DNA of 64,000 nucleotides from Sipunculus nudus (lineage: Eukaryota; Annelida; Sipuncula; Golfingiida; Sipunculidae): NCBI GenBank assembly GCA_026874595.1, contig CM049311.1:44519676-44583675 (forward strand). The letters run 5' to 3'. The notes under the pieces are model-generated. The model made no database searches. It was not told where the DNA came from and was given only the letters and a program-made list of their open reading frames with translations. The position numbers were made by a program, and so were the translations under genes. This document shows, in pieces, positions 1-11,032 of this stretch (positions within the stretch are counted from its first letter, which is position 1; every line of letters starts with the position of its first letter).

Positions 1-431
1 GTGAATGAAGGTGGTGCCACCTGTCATAAAATCAAGAAAGCTGTCCAGGATGTATAAACCTGCAAAATTTCAGGTGGATATGTCAAACCACTGCTGAGAT
101 ATAAGTGATTTTATCCCAAGGCAAGGTATGTTATAAAGCTTTCCAAGGGCTACATTTGTGCAAAATGTTTAGCCTGATCAGTCAAACGGTTCCCAAGATA
201 TGGGGGTTTATGTGAGGAAACAGATGCACAAATGGACGCTAGGCAGAGAGGAAAGGTCAGAGGTCAACCAAAAATGAGGGCGCAGCAGTTCACATGTGAC
301 CCAAGCATAATCCCAAATTTCAAGAAATTCTGCCCAGTGATTTACGGAGGAGTTCTCCGGAAATCTAAGCAACTGTGGCGGCGTCCGACTGAAAACATAG
401 TATCCACAAAACTTTGTTTTGGCGGATACAA
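1..431 (-). mobile_element. Family A Helitron-like element, 5' portion (cut by window edge)
   Basis: In element orientation (minus strand) it starts TTGTATCCGCC at 431, followed by the arm CAAAACAAAG. This forms the subterminal hairpin seen in the other A copies, with stem GTATCCGC/GCGGATAC. It then runs through ggtGGtgCCacc-type modules to the window edge. The CGGCG-rich segment at about 375-390 matches 18,355-18,375 and 28,910-28,930. An E-family sequence abuts it at 432. Confidence 0.75.
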
Positions 432-1262
432 ATATGAGTCATGTGATCTACATTTGCACAAAACTTGGTGATGCTAGCTCCTGTCATTTCTGAGATTGTT
501 ATGTTAGTATATGCTTAATCCGCCAATTGACTAAGTTCAAATTCCTCTAACTCGGCCATAATTCATCAAACCTAAACCATTTGAACAAACTTGAGAGAGC
601 TTGTGTCTGGATCATTTCTGTGAAATATTGAACAATCTGGCTGAATGATTTAGAGAAGAAGATTTTCAAGCTGATTCCCTGTAAAATGTAGGTTGATGTA
701 GATGGCTCCACAAAAAGCTTAATCCCATAACATTTGATATGTGACGGATTTTTGCATAAAATTTGGGGATGCTAGCTCCTGTTATACCTGAGAAATTAGG
801 GGATAATGGACTGATGACCACTGACCCCCCTACAAAAAAAGTAGATGCAGGTGCAACCACCAATACCTCAATTTTAAATATGACTAACAAGACCTTCATT
901 TGCATAAAATTTGGTGATGATAGCTCCAGCCCTTTCTAATATTGTAATTTTAGAATTCTTTTTTGGCCAAATGACTATGTTCAGCTTCCTGTAACTCCGC
1001 CAAAATCCACTGAACAGTAACCATTCGAACAAACTTGAGAGTGATTATTTCAGGGATTATTTCTATGAAATATTGAACAATTTGGCTGGACAATTTGCAG
1101 AAAGCAAAAAAATAAGCAATCTGATGGAGTTTTTAGATGACTGATTTTTTTGCATAATATTTGGTGGTGCTAGCTCCTGCCATGATTTTTGAGATAGTAT
1201 GGGTTTACGTACAGACGACAGACGATGTGACACCATCACATAAGCTTACAGGTTCGCTAAAA
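432..1262 (-). mobile_element. Family E Helentron-like element, 5' (right-hand) part
   Basis: Interior modules (TTTGCATAAAATTTGGTGAT, GCTAGCTCCTG, TTTGAACAAACTTGAGAG) repeat about every 140-170 bp. The right end at about 1,236-1,262 is CATAAGCTTACAGGTTCGCT followed by AAAA. In element orientation this is the 5' terminus TTTTAGCGAACCTGT, which pairs with the GCGAACCTGTG found next to family E 3' ends at 20,444 and 61,108. No coding capacity was seen. Confidence 0.65.
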
Positions 1263-1328
1263 ACTTACAGATGATTTGGCATTAATTAATTTTTTTATGT
1301 AATTGCTGTATAGAACTTTACCTTATAT

Positions 1329-2058
1329 CAGGGTTTCCGCCAGGAAAAGAGTTTATGTCTGTTTTTGAGAAAGGCCCAAAGGAGGGTGGGCGTGAGGAGC
1401 CCCCTCCCATGGTGCTCAAAATTTTTTTAAAGAAGAAGTTCAGACAAAGTTTCTGGGGGCTCTTTTTGGGTATGCACCAAACAAAATAGAAGCCTTGACT
1501 TTAACATCAACAAGGAGATTTACAGATTCAACGACCAAAGAAGCTCGGTAACACAGAATGAATACAAATAATATTTTCATGTGTCATGCATGACAAGTTG
1601 ACCTAGTTTCATTCCTGCATAATTTATGTTGGCACTGGAATACATTATGCAATTAGTGGAAAGTCACCTTGCCGAAGACAGAGCCAATCAGATACTCTTA
1701 GTAAAACACCCATCTGGCCCTGCATATTCAGTTCATTCATGATATTTTATGGCGAGAAAAATTGGCAGACAACATTTTCAGCATATAAATACTAATAGTA
1801 ATACTGCTGTAATGTGCTGATGAGAAAATTTAAATATCCTTGTTATATATTTCCTTTTTATATATATCCTTGTTATATTTGTACCAAAATGAAGATATAG
1901 ACATCTGTAAGAGGGAATGGGAAGGTCTCATTATGTTAATAAATAATATTCAAGGCTAAAATATGGTTATTTTCAGAGGATCAGGGGAATTTTCAGGTGC
2001 TTCCTTTAGGGGAAAATGTTTGTTTACCAGCGAAATTTTAGGGGTTGCGGAAACCCTG
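1329..2058. mobile_element. hAT-type MITE, 730 bp, with terminal inverted repeats and 7-bp target duplication
   Basis: The left end CAGGGTTTCCGC and right end GCGGAAACCCTG are perfect 12-bp inverted repeats of the typical hAT terminus. They are flanked by the perfect direct repeat CTTATAT at 1,322-1,328 and 2,059-2,065. hAT insertions normally duplicate 8 bp, so 7 bp implies one decayed or shared base. The inside holds no long ORF, so the element is non-autonomous. Confidence 0.75.
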
Positions 2059-2065
2059 CTTATAT

Positions 2066-3170
2066 ATTAACTGAGATAATTAACCCTCACTTGTACACCA
2101 CATTAAAAAGACAAGGTAAAGGCAAGCAAGTTAATACTTATTTGCTGCAGAAGGTTCAGTTGCAATGCTGTTTGCTAGTTTGTGCCCCGTCTTTCTTTTG
2201 TTTCTGAGAAAATTGGAATATTTTATCTGGATAATATGACTTCTTTGGATGTGCATCCATAATTGTTTGTGATCAATTATGGAAAATTGCAACCAACTTA
2301 ATCTGCCAATCATCAATATAATCAATTAACTGGCACACAACTACTATATAGCATTATAATACAGAGTAAAGCCAATCAGAGTAGATGGGGCTTTTTAAGC
2401 TGTTCATAGGATTTCACTTTAAGACAAATGTACAGAGCAGCCCACAATACCACATTTATAAGTACAGCTTAGCAGATGAGCTCAAATTTCCTCATGGAAA
2501 GGTGACATGCTGGATTCACTGAGAGAGTGTTACTGTACAACAGCTGTATGTGCAAGACAGTCACAACCAGGTATGCAAAAGTGCAATACAGAAGACTGTC
2601 AGGAAGATGTGCTTGTATGCTGGCACTGCATGCATTTTATTGTTTCATACTATATGCTCTACTCATCATAAACTATTTTCTGGAGGCTGATTCATTCTAA
2701 TTGGGTTTAAGCTGATATATTTCTGATATATAGCTGATATAGTGTGCGAATGACAGATGATCCACATGTGTCATTGTTAGTAAATGAGAAGAGATATATG
2801 GAGGGTAATCTGTCCAAAAGGGCAACTTTGCTTATGCCTGGACTGCTGACCTATGTAAGGTGTCAGCAGGCAAGAGAGTCAGAGAATAAATAGTGAGGAA
2901 ATTGGAGCCCCCATGTGGTAAATACAGAACTCAAAGCAGCTTACCTTTAATTCTTCTTCCATTTCTGATAATTTCCTCTCCAATGCCCTTCTTTCCTGAT
3001 GATAATGAAACAAGAGGCATTTTAATGTCAAGGAATATTCTTGCATTTATTCATAGCCATAATGACAACCGTTTTCTTAATCTTCACAAAGTTTTCTTAA
3101 ATATTCATTTTTATTGATGATTCAATCTTCAATTTTATCCAGTCTGGAATCATCATCTCTCACATTATAA
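2066..3170. other. Intronic sequence, nothing recognised
   Basis: AT-rich single-copy-looking sequence between the hAT MITE and a family B terminus. ORFs are short (the longest is 74 codons at 2,893-3,117), lack homology I recognise, and have no splice context. No repeat family seen elsewhere in the window occurs here. Confidence 0.5.
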
Positions 3171-4030
3171 CTAGATATTTCTTGGCACCGCAGGTGCCAT
3201 AGTATCCCCAGACTGGCCAGACAATAACCCCCCCCCCCCCCCCTTTAAGAATAGGCCCCCAATCTTCAGCAACAATTAATATCAGACCACTCTCACAGAA
3301 AAGGTCACTCTCATAGAAAAGCTCATGACCCCAATTTCAATATGCATCATCCCCTAACCAATGTCTATGTATATGCATAATATGAAAGAAATCTGTCCAT
3401 TAGTTTTTGACTTATAATGCTCACAGTACTGTTAAGTGGCAATGATGGGGTATTAAACGGCACAAAAACAAGTAAAAGAATAACAGGTGGTGCTAAAAGT
3501 TTCCGGTACATGACAACAATATCCAAGATCTTCGATCAAGTTGATTTTTGGACCAATCCATGCACCCCTTATTGAGATATTAATGATTTTGTGTGATTTC
3601 ACCATATATGGCAATATTCAAGGTCAAGGCCACTCTCATAGGAAAGGTCATGACCCCAATTTATATATACATCATCCCAAAACCATGTCTATGTATATGC
3701 ATAATATGAAAGAAATATGTCCATTAGTTTTTGACTTATAATGCTCACAGTACTGTTAAGTGGCAATGATAGGGGTATTGAACAGCACAAAAACAAGTAA
3801 AAGAATAACAGGTGGCGCCACCTGTTTCCGGTACATGACAACACTATCCAAGATCTTTGATGTACTTGATATTGGACCAATCCATGCATCCCTTATTGAG
3901 ATATTTATGATTTTGTGTGATTTTCACCAAATTTGGACCTATTCAAGGTCCAGGACACTCTCCTAGTAAAGGTCAGGACCTCATTTTATATAGGCTTCGT
4001 CCTCTCACCCATATCTATACATATACCAAG
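3171..4030 (-). mobile_element. Family B Helitron-like element, 3' end and core modules
   Basis: Begins CTAGATATTTCTTGGCACC. Read on the minus strand this is the 3' terminus: the repeat GGGGATAC, hairpin GGCACCTGCGGTGCC, eight bases, then CTAG. A 16-base poly-C (3,228-3,243) follows. Two core modules at about 3,400-3,720 and 3,730-4,030 share the text 'ccattagtttttgactt', a poly-purine stretch, then GGTGG..CCACC and 'ttgagatatttatgatttt'. They match 47,690-48,130 and 49,610-49,900. The B 5' terminus (TTGTATCCCC) is not found here, so the copy is truncated or fused to the next repeat. Confidence 0.7.
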
Positions 4031-4500
4031 TAGGTCAACCAGTACAAAACACAAACTCGATCTGAAACTGGTCATATTCTGCCCACACACCAAAAATCAG
4101 GCCAGTATCTGCAGGCACTGCGAAAAAAAAGTCTGTACATTTGCATTTTTCATGAAAATTTCTATTTTTCATGAAATTTTCTATGTTCAGGAGCCGTAAA
4201 ACGGTAAAAAATTGGTCAACCAGGACAAAACGAGAACTCAAACTGTAACTGGTCAGTATCTGCCCACACACCTAAAATCAGGCCAATATCTGCAGGCAAT
4301 GAGAAAATAAGTCCGTACAACTGTTTGATTTCAGAATGACGGAAGGACGGAATGACAGAATGATGGACATAACTCAGAGGATATAGGTAACAGAGACTTA
4401 GTTTCAAGTTTCCCAAGAGATCTTTTAAGGATCTTCCTGGATGTCAAGTAAGAAGATTCTAGAACCAATTGTTATAATTTGTGCCCTGTTAACAGATGAC
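4031..4500. repeat. Two-unit tandem repeat of about 180 bp
   Basis: The text 'tcaaccag(g/t)acaaaac' and 'ggccagtatctgcaggca' occurs at about 4,035-4,120 and again at about 4,215-4,300, so a module of about 180 bp is duplicated. It lies between B-type modules and a C/D-type tail. No terminus was seen. Confidence 0.5.
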
Positions 4501-4539
4501 AGTATCTTTTAAGCTCTCAAAAATAGATGAAAAAATCGT

Positions 4540-4918
4540 AAAAAAATAAAAAAATACAGGTGGCGCCACCAGTCTGCAGGAACTGATGAAATACTTCATG
4601 ATCAATATCCATGCAAAGAATCATGGGGATCAATGCATTAACTGTTCAGTTACTTGAGCTTATGTATCAAATTTTCTATTATTCTTGGGGGGTACTTCTG
4701 AGCTCCATAACTTGGAGGATAAGGGTAACAGCGACTTCATTTCAGGTTTCCAAGGAGATTTTTCAGGGACCTCAATGGATGTCAAGTGAGAAGATTCTAG
4801 GTCCAGTGGTTAAGATTTGTGCCATATTAACGGATGGATAGACAGACGGACAGACAGATTGATGACGGACAAAGAGTGATCGCTATAGCTCAGATGACTT
4901 TCAGTCAGCTGAGCTAAA
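4540..4918 (-). mobile_element. Family D element 5' terminus with C-type core module
   Basis: Starts with the module AAATACAGGTGGCGCCACC followed by 'agtctgcag'. It ends with a GGACAGACAGA microsatellite and the dyad 'agctcagatgact...agtcagctgagct' (4,886-4,916). That dyad is the 5' terminus of family D on the minus strand. The matching 3' end (GGGACCCATGGGTC) is absent to the left. Confidence 0.65.
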
Positions 4919-4920
4919 AC

Positions 4921-5396
4921 TTAATAATATCAGGTCAGTGGTTTTGATATAACCCTATTTCCTTGAATAGACGTCTGGGCGTTTATTTCTTTCAAACCCT
5001 GCTTTGACCCGGCGTCTCAACAAGGCCGGCTTCTATTTAAGGCCGGGGTTTATTAAAAATTTACATAATCAGGCTCATAAGACACACTAAACAAAGGACC
5101 CATGGGTCACAGCGCTCAGCTGAATGAGACATATTTAATTGTATCACAATTGTTGTTCTCTTAATAATATCAGGTCAGTGGTTTTGATATAACCCTATTT
5201 CCTTGAATAGACGTCTGGGCGTTTATTTCTTTCAAACCCTGCTTTGACCCGGCGTCTCAACAAGGCCGGCTTCTATTTAAGGCCGGGGTTTATTAAAAAT
5301 TTACATAATCAGGCTCATAAGACACACTAAACAAAGGACCCATGGGTCACAGCGCTCAGCTGAATGAGACATATTTAATTGTATCACAATTGTTGT
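4921..5396. repeat. Perfect 240-bp-period tandem duplication
   Basis: Bases 4,921-5,156 and 5,161-5,396 appear identical over 236 bp, separated only by TCTC. Each copy contains 'aagGCCGGcttctatttaagGCCGG' and a truncated family D head (ACAAAGGACCCATGGGTCAC at 5,093 and 5,333). Every other repeat copy in this window has diverged, so this duplication is either very recent or an assembly artefact. Confidence 0.9.
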
Positions 5397-5664
5397 ATGT
5401 AGGTCTGTAAGATTTCATTTTGACAGATGTAATTTTTTGTAATAATTATGTAGTTGAGCGGAATAGTAATACAGATGTATCAGTATTTCAAATATGAACA
5501 AGAATGTGTGCCTAAAATATTGCATTGGGAATGACAATATGTTGTAAATTGCAGAGGAAGGACTTCCGGTTAATGGCGACACCTAGATAGACGTGTTTCA
5601 ACAGCGCTCTGACTATTAGTGTCAAATTATTGGAATAACTGTTGCCAGAGGATAAAAGTCAGCA

Positions 5665-6473
5665 CAACGCAGACAAAAAGCAAATGAACAAACTGTGGAT
5701 AGATATTTGCTAAGAAAAACGAGCCAAATAGTGTCTGAGCAAACGGAAATAAGTGGTGACGTTAACACCGAGGAAAACATGCCTGAGGTGTTTAATGAAG
5801 CGTGCTATAGGAACATCATGGACGCAATTAAAGGCTTACAGACTCAAATAGGTGAGACACGAGCCTTTATCATTAGTCATATCACTAAAGAATTTGACAG
5901 TAAACTAAAAGTGATAGAAACAAGTTTAGAAAATGCCCATGAAAACATAGAAATTTTAAAAAGAGAAAACAAAAGTCTTGCAGAACAACTCCAGGTTGAA
6001 CGTACTGCACGAGATGCAGCAGATAAACTTTCTGAAACCAAAAAGGACATAACAGACCTAAAACGTCACACTCGGGAGTTTAATATACGTGTCCCCGGTA
6101 TCCCTGAAGAACGCGGTGAAAGGATGAGAGATAAACTGGTAGATTTTATACATGACCATGGTTTAATGAATGATATGAACAAACAGGAAATAAAGTAATT
6201 GAATACACTCATAGAACTGGACAAAAACGTAATGGTAAGGTGAGACACATAATTGCAAGACTGCACAGTAGAGAGATGAGGAACCAGTTGTTATTAAGGG
6301 GAAAACGACGAGGAGAGGAGGGCTGTAATTTAATTCAGGAGGATTTTATCCAGGAGGACTTTGAAAAGCAAAGAAAAGCGCTGCCGCTGATGCGACAAGC
6401 TCACACAGATGGCAAAAAATCCTGTTTCATTAGAGGAGAACTTATTGTTGAGGGGCAAGTAATACCTATTTAA
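5665..6473 (+). pseudogene. LINE ORF1 (L1 ORF1p/Transposase_22-like), frameshifted
   Basis: ORF1p of L1 elements is an RNA-binding chaperone with a coiled coil, an RRM and a C-terminal domain. Segment one (open to 6,198) has a helical, Glu/Lys-rich coiled coil (residues near KVIETSLENAHENIEILKRE), then REFNIRVPGIPEE, typical of the RRM start. Near 6,198 the frame shifts and the remaining reading (to 6,473) gives RHIIARLHSREMRNQLL and later KALPLMRQAHTDGKKSCFIR, the expected C-terminal domain pattern. No in-frame ATG precedes the coiled coil, so the start is lost or uncertain. The domain call is by pattern, not by search. Confidence 0.75.
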
Positions 6474-7585
6474 CTAATTCAGTGCCCACACACAGGTGGA
6501 CTCATGGATTAGAAAATGAATAATGGTCTCCGAGATCTTTGTGTGCACTAACCACAAAGATTAGTGACGTTTTATTTGATAAATAAAAGGTAACCAAGGA
6601 TTTTCATAGGTGATATCACCAGGGACAGTGCACGACCGCGGGAAGGATTGGGGCGACCCCTGTTGGTCGGATTGGGGATCAAGTTACAAGTTTCAGGCAT
6701 TCGGAGCCACTCGTCTGAATCCGTTGGCTGAAAGCTAGAAGCCAACGGATTCGGCCGAGTTCCGAATGAGGTTTCAGGGTCTTTATTTTAAGAGTATGAG
6801 AGAAGTGGAGTAGGCGAGGAGCTATTTGTATTATCGCTTGTTGACTGTGTACCTGCTGTGGCCAAGGACTTGTGTGTGCCAACACCTGGCCAACAATTCA
6901 TATATTAAGGTGTTAGTAAATCCAGACTAAGAACGCAGTAGAACCAAAATGTAATTTGCGTAAGTTTATTATTTTTCTGTTTCATACTGTTAGTGAATGC
7001 CATATATACTCACATTTTCGGTCAGGATTTGTGCAACAAAAGCAATTGTCATTTAAATAATTTCTTGAATCTTATCCCTTTTTTTACTTTCTTATTTAAA
7101 TAGTTTTATGCATTTTTAATTGTTATTCAGGTGCTATACAGCAGCAGTTAAATGAAAATAATGGTGTCAGGAGCGTTGTGATCTATAGTCGTCATACCAT
7201 ATTAACTGTCACTACCAGTTCCTGGTATTGTAATTTCTTTTTTTTCTTTACACTGCTAGGTAAACTGATTGACAGTTGACAAGGTATTATCATTAATTAT
7301 AATTATAAACAAGATCAGTATATCTTAGATAAGGTCTGTGATACTACCTTGTCTTTGGAGTATATAACCTATGTGGTTGTGTTCTCCAAGGAGCTGTTGT
7401 TTGGTACCACACTCACTAACAAACATGTGGGAGCAGCAGATCTCCAATGTACATTTGTTGTTTGGTTCAGTTAGGTTAATACTTATGGTTGGATGGGGTC
7501 ATTTAGCTGTAGGGGTAGGTCAGGAAGAGATTTTTTTTGTTGTATTTAGTTCTTTCACTCCACATAATATTTACTATGTTGTTAC
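6474..7585 (+). other. Inter-ORF region of the LINE with a long hairpin
   Basis: About 1.1 kb separates ORF1 from ORF2, unusually long for an L1, so part of it may be a further insert. It holds a GC-rich block (about 6,620-6,780) with a strong stem-loop, then AT-rich sequence. Small ORFs here look meaningless. Confidence 0.5.
6698..6768 (+). other. 71-nt near-perfect stem-loop
   Basis: A 13-bp perfect stem GAATCCGTTGGCT (6,717-6,729) pairs with AGCCAACGGATTC (6,740-6,752) around a 10-nt loop. It is extended outward by ACTCG/CGAGT and CATTCGGA/TCCGAATG across small internal loops, giving 26 paired positions. It could be the core of a small foldback element or an RNA hairpin. Nothing identifies a product. 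Confidence 0.7.
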
Positions 7586-8745
7586 ATGTTTTGTTTGTCA
7601 AACACAACACTTAAGCTTTTAAGTTTAAATGTTCGGGGTCTCAATAACCAACTGAAAAGAAGGTCAGTATTTAGATGGGCAAAAAAAGAATATTGTGATG
7701 TACTTCTTCTGCAGGAAACTCATAGTTGTAAAAAAATAGAAAATATCTGGAGGAGTGAATGGCGCAGACAGGTTTTCTACTCGCATGGATCTTCAAATAG
7801 TAGGGGAACAGCAATATTGACAAGTCAGCAATTAAACACAGATTGTGTCAAGTTATTATATAGCTCTAAAGATGGTAGAATTTTGGCTATAAAACTGATA
7901 ATAGAACAAACTTGTTATGTAATTATGAATGTTTATGCTCATAACTATACTTCAAATCAAATTTCTTTCTTAAAGAATCTCAATAGAATCTTGCAAGAAT
8001 ATGTTTCACTAAATGACATACTTTTCATTGGAGGTGATTTTAATGTAGCTCTCAATATAGATTTAGATAGGAGAGGTGGTGCTTTATGTTTAAAAGACTG
8101 TGTAAGGAAAGCTGTAAAGGAAATAATGAATCAATATAATTTATTGGATATTTGGCGCACAAGGAATCCATTTAAAAGGGAATACACTTGGAGAACAAAA
8201 AGTGAAAGCATATAATCCAGGTTAGATTATTGGCTAATAACAGAACAGTTTCAGGATTATGTAGTAGATGCAGATTTATTCCCATATATCAAATCTGATC
8301 ATTCCTTTATAAAGTTGGTTATATGCACAGATCTTCTTCATTCTACAAGGGGTAAAGGATATTGGAAATTAAATAAGTTTTTACTAGAGGATGACCAAAT
8401 AATCATAGATTTAGCTGAATCCATACATACCTGTTCGGAAGAATATAATGATAACAAAGATTATATTAAAATATGGGAGTATATAAAATATAAAGTAGGA
8501 AATCTATTTATCAGAAAAGGTAAAGAAGCAAAAAAAATGTTCAAAAGCAAGAGAAGATGACTTATTGGATCAGTTAAAAAATCTTCAAAATAACTTAGTA
8601 AATTTAGATGCAGAGAGTGAAAAGAAAAAAAATGGAAAATATACAAAAAATAAAAGCTGAGTTGGAGGAGATAGATAATCATAAAACACAAGGACTGATA
8701 CTGAGATCAAAGGTCAGGTGGTTCGAGAAAGGAGAAAAGAGTAGT
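7586..8745 (+). pseudogene. LINE ORF2 N-terminal part: AP endonuclease and linker
   Basis: Starts at ATG 7,586. Endonuclease motifs in order are LSLNVRGLNN, LLQETH (catalytic Glu), SRGTAILTS, NVYAHN, GGDFNVALN, TWRT, and after an in-frame TAA (8,213-8,215) RLDYWLI and KSDHSF (the SDH motif). This endonuclease nicks target DNA for target-primed reverse transcription. The same frame resumes to 8,560. A frameshift near 8,545 moves the reading to another frame, ending RSKVRWFEKGEKSS, the conserved L1 linker, at the insertion site 8,745. Confidence 0.9.
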
Positions 8746-8746
8746 A

Positions 8747-10741
8747 CCGTAAAAGTCGTTGCAGAAGTCGCGACTTGTACTAGGAAATCGAATTCTAAAA
8801 ACTAGAATTTTCTAGCAAAGTCGGGGTGCGACTTGTAATACGTACTTTTCCCGTTTCTGTCAGCTTTCCCCGTACAGTTGAGCGATAATTGGCAATACCT
8901 TTAACCAGTGCTTTGTGAAACGTCTTTCCCCCATTATTTACACTTTTAACCATCTCTAATGCTTTATATTTTGTGAACTGACGAAATTTTCATTTTATTA
9001 ACAATAAATGAAAACTTTAAATTTGCCCAGTTCAAGACCTACCCGTTCTGACAAGTCGCCATTCAAGTGACACTTCCTAATCTGCGTTACTATTATATCA
9101 TGAGTCAATTTGACGCATATGCCAGTCTGCCGCTCTTTGATGTACATTTTCTTTCCGTTTAACTATATGGGTATGCTTTCCATAATGAAAAACTCGCCGT
9201 TCCATATCCGTTTATGCATGTAAAGTTGTGTCACATTCAAGCTTGATCCACTACACATACGTCGTGAATTCTTTTGCCTGCCCGGTTGATCGCTGAATAC
9301 CAGCGGACCTTTGAAGCCGTGTAGCGGAAGTTCAAGCCCCGGGTCACCCGTGCAATGACCTTTACATCCCCATGTCAACTAAGCCTTCCGTGACTGATAT
9401 CCACAATTATAAACTCTCATATTAAGAACCATTACGTCACTGTCACCATCTCGTGGTTTTCAAGCGTTTTGGATAACAATGTTATAACGTTTCACGTGAG
9501 CTACAAATATACGATTTGCTTCAAGTGTTACCCGTGTCTCTTTCAGGACGATCGTATGCCCAACAATATGGCGGCACGCATGCATTACGGTCAATCGTGC
9601 GTTGACGTATTCGTGATTTTTTTAAATGAAGACACATTAATCAATACAATGAAATAACAAACACCATATAGGTATATATTTTATTTACTTAAAATGCCAC
9701 ATACACACCTAAATTCCACGGGAACCGGCACCGTTTGGTGTCATGACGGATCTGGTTCAACACGGCTGAGTTTGCCATACATCCAAGCCACTTGAATATA
9801 ATCACTGATAACGATGGAAATTGGGTTTTCCAGATATTATCAAAGAAAAATAAATCATAAGTCCCAGTAAATATAATATCTGTAAATTCAATTATGTTTA
9901 TTTTACGTTAACTGACCGGTCAATAAAGCGTTCATTATCCCCCTGTTGACTGACATATATTTCAGTGATTTCAGTAATACCGTGCATGTGCCGCGCCTAG
10001 ATGGTAAGTTGTAACACTTAATTGAAGGGATAATAAATTCAGTTTTAGAGCCCATTTAAGAAATTAGGTGAATAAATTCAAACTGAATTATTCTTTCCAT
10101 CTTTCAGTTGTCTTAAGTCAGTTCAAATCATGCCCAATGCGACGGATTGGGACTCGTCACGCGTACGCAAACTAATCATAGTCTAATGAATCCACCCTAC
10201 GTTTGACGATCTTTAACAATTTAAAGAGTTGCTCAATTGTGATAGTATTTTGCCTCAGACTCTTTTAGTTTATTAATACAGTCATTTAACTTGATATTTG
10301 CATTCTAATGTTACTTAACCTAGTAAGAAACGGCAACAATGACATCGTTTCACAGCACAAAATGTTATCCGACGCAGCTGACTTTGGCACTGTACAAATC
10401 TTACCTGACAATTGAACCCCGACTTTATATGTAAAGATTCTGTTGTTATTCCTTAAATATAAGCATTGTATTAAAGCTGTCCAATTATTTTTACGTTTAA
10501 ATGGTTATCTAGTTTATAAACCACAAAAGTACTACGGGGACGTTGGTTGCAGTCTTGCATCGCAAGAAATGATACTCAAATTCCAAAAGTATCAGGTGGT
10601 TGGGACGCCTCCGAAGTCTGGGTGCGACCTATTTTATGGTCTTTTCCTGAAACTAAACTTGAACGGCTATTCCCCAGGGGGATCCTAAAAGTCAGGGTGC
10701 GACTTGTAATAAGGATGCGACTTCTGCAACGACTTTTACGG
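8747..10741. mobile_element. TA-flanked DNA transposon (Tc1/mariner superfamily, possibly pogo/Tigger-like), non-autonomous
   Basis: A 1,995-bp insert in LINE ORF2. The ends are perfect inverted repeats of about 25 bp, starting CCGTAAAAGTCGTTGCAGAA on both sides, flanked by TA at 8,745-8,746 and 10,742-10,743. Removing it with one TA restores GEKSS|KYFYN in frame. Subterminal GGTGCGACTTGTAATA occurs near both ends (about 8,826 and 10,698) in the same orientation. ORFs inside are at most about 80 codons and no DDE transposase was recognised, so this is a non-autonomous or decayed copy. The pogo/Tigger suggestion rests only on the GTGCGACTT-type subterminal motif. Confidence 0.85.
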
Positions 10742-10743
10742 TA

Positions 10744-11032
10744 AATATTTTTATAACTTAGAAAAGCATAATGCAGTCAGAAAATGGGTGAGAAAATTAA
10801 AAAAGGAAGATGGAGAATTTACTGTAAATCCAAGTGAGATAATAAGTTTGGAAAAAGAATTCTATTGTTAGCTGTACTCATCAATTTATAGAAAGTCACT
10901 TGAACAAATTGAAGAATATTTGTCAGATATTAAGACTCCACTATTATCACAAGAAGATAATAATTTTCTGTGTAAACCATTAACATTAGATGAATTATAT
11001 AATACAGTTAAATCATTTCAAAATAATAAAAG
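10744..11032 (+). pseudogene. LINE ORF2 middle segment (upstream of RT)
   Basis: Reads KYFYNLEKHNAVRKWVRKLK and onward to TVKSFQNNKS, continuing the linker into the first RT motif. It has one in-frame TAG near 10,869 (EFYC then stop). It joins the endonuclease part when the TA transposon is removed, and joins SPGNDGLP when the next insert is removed. Confidence 0.85.

Noticed and set aside
9163-9378. Minus-strand ORF inside the TA transposon as a possible transposase
   Set aside because: Only 71 codons, with no DDE or HTH motif that I can recognise.
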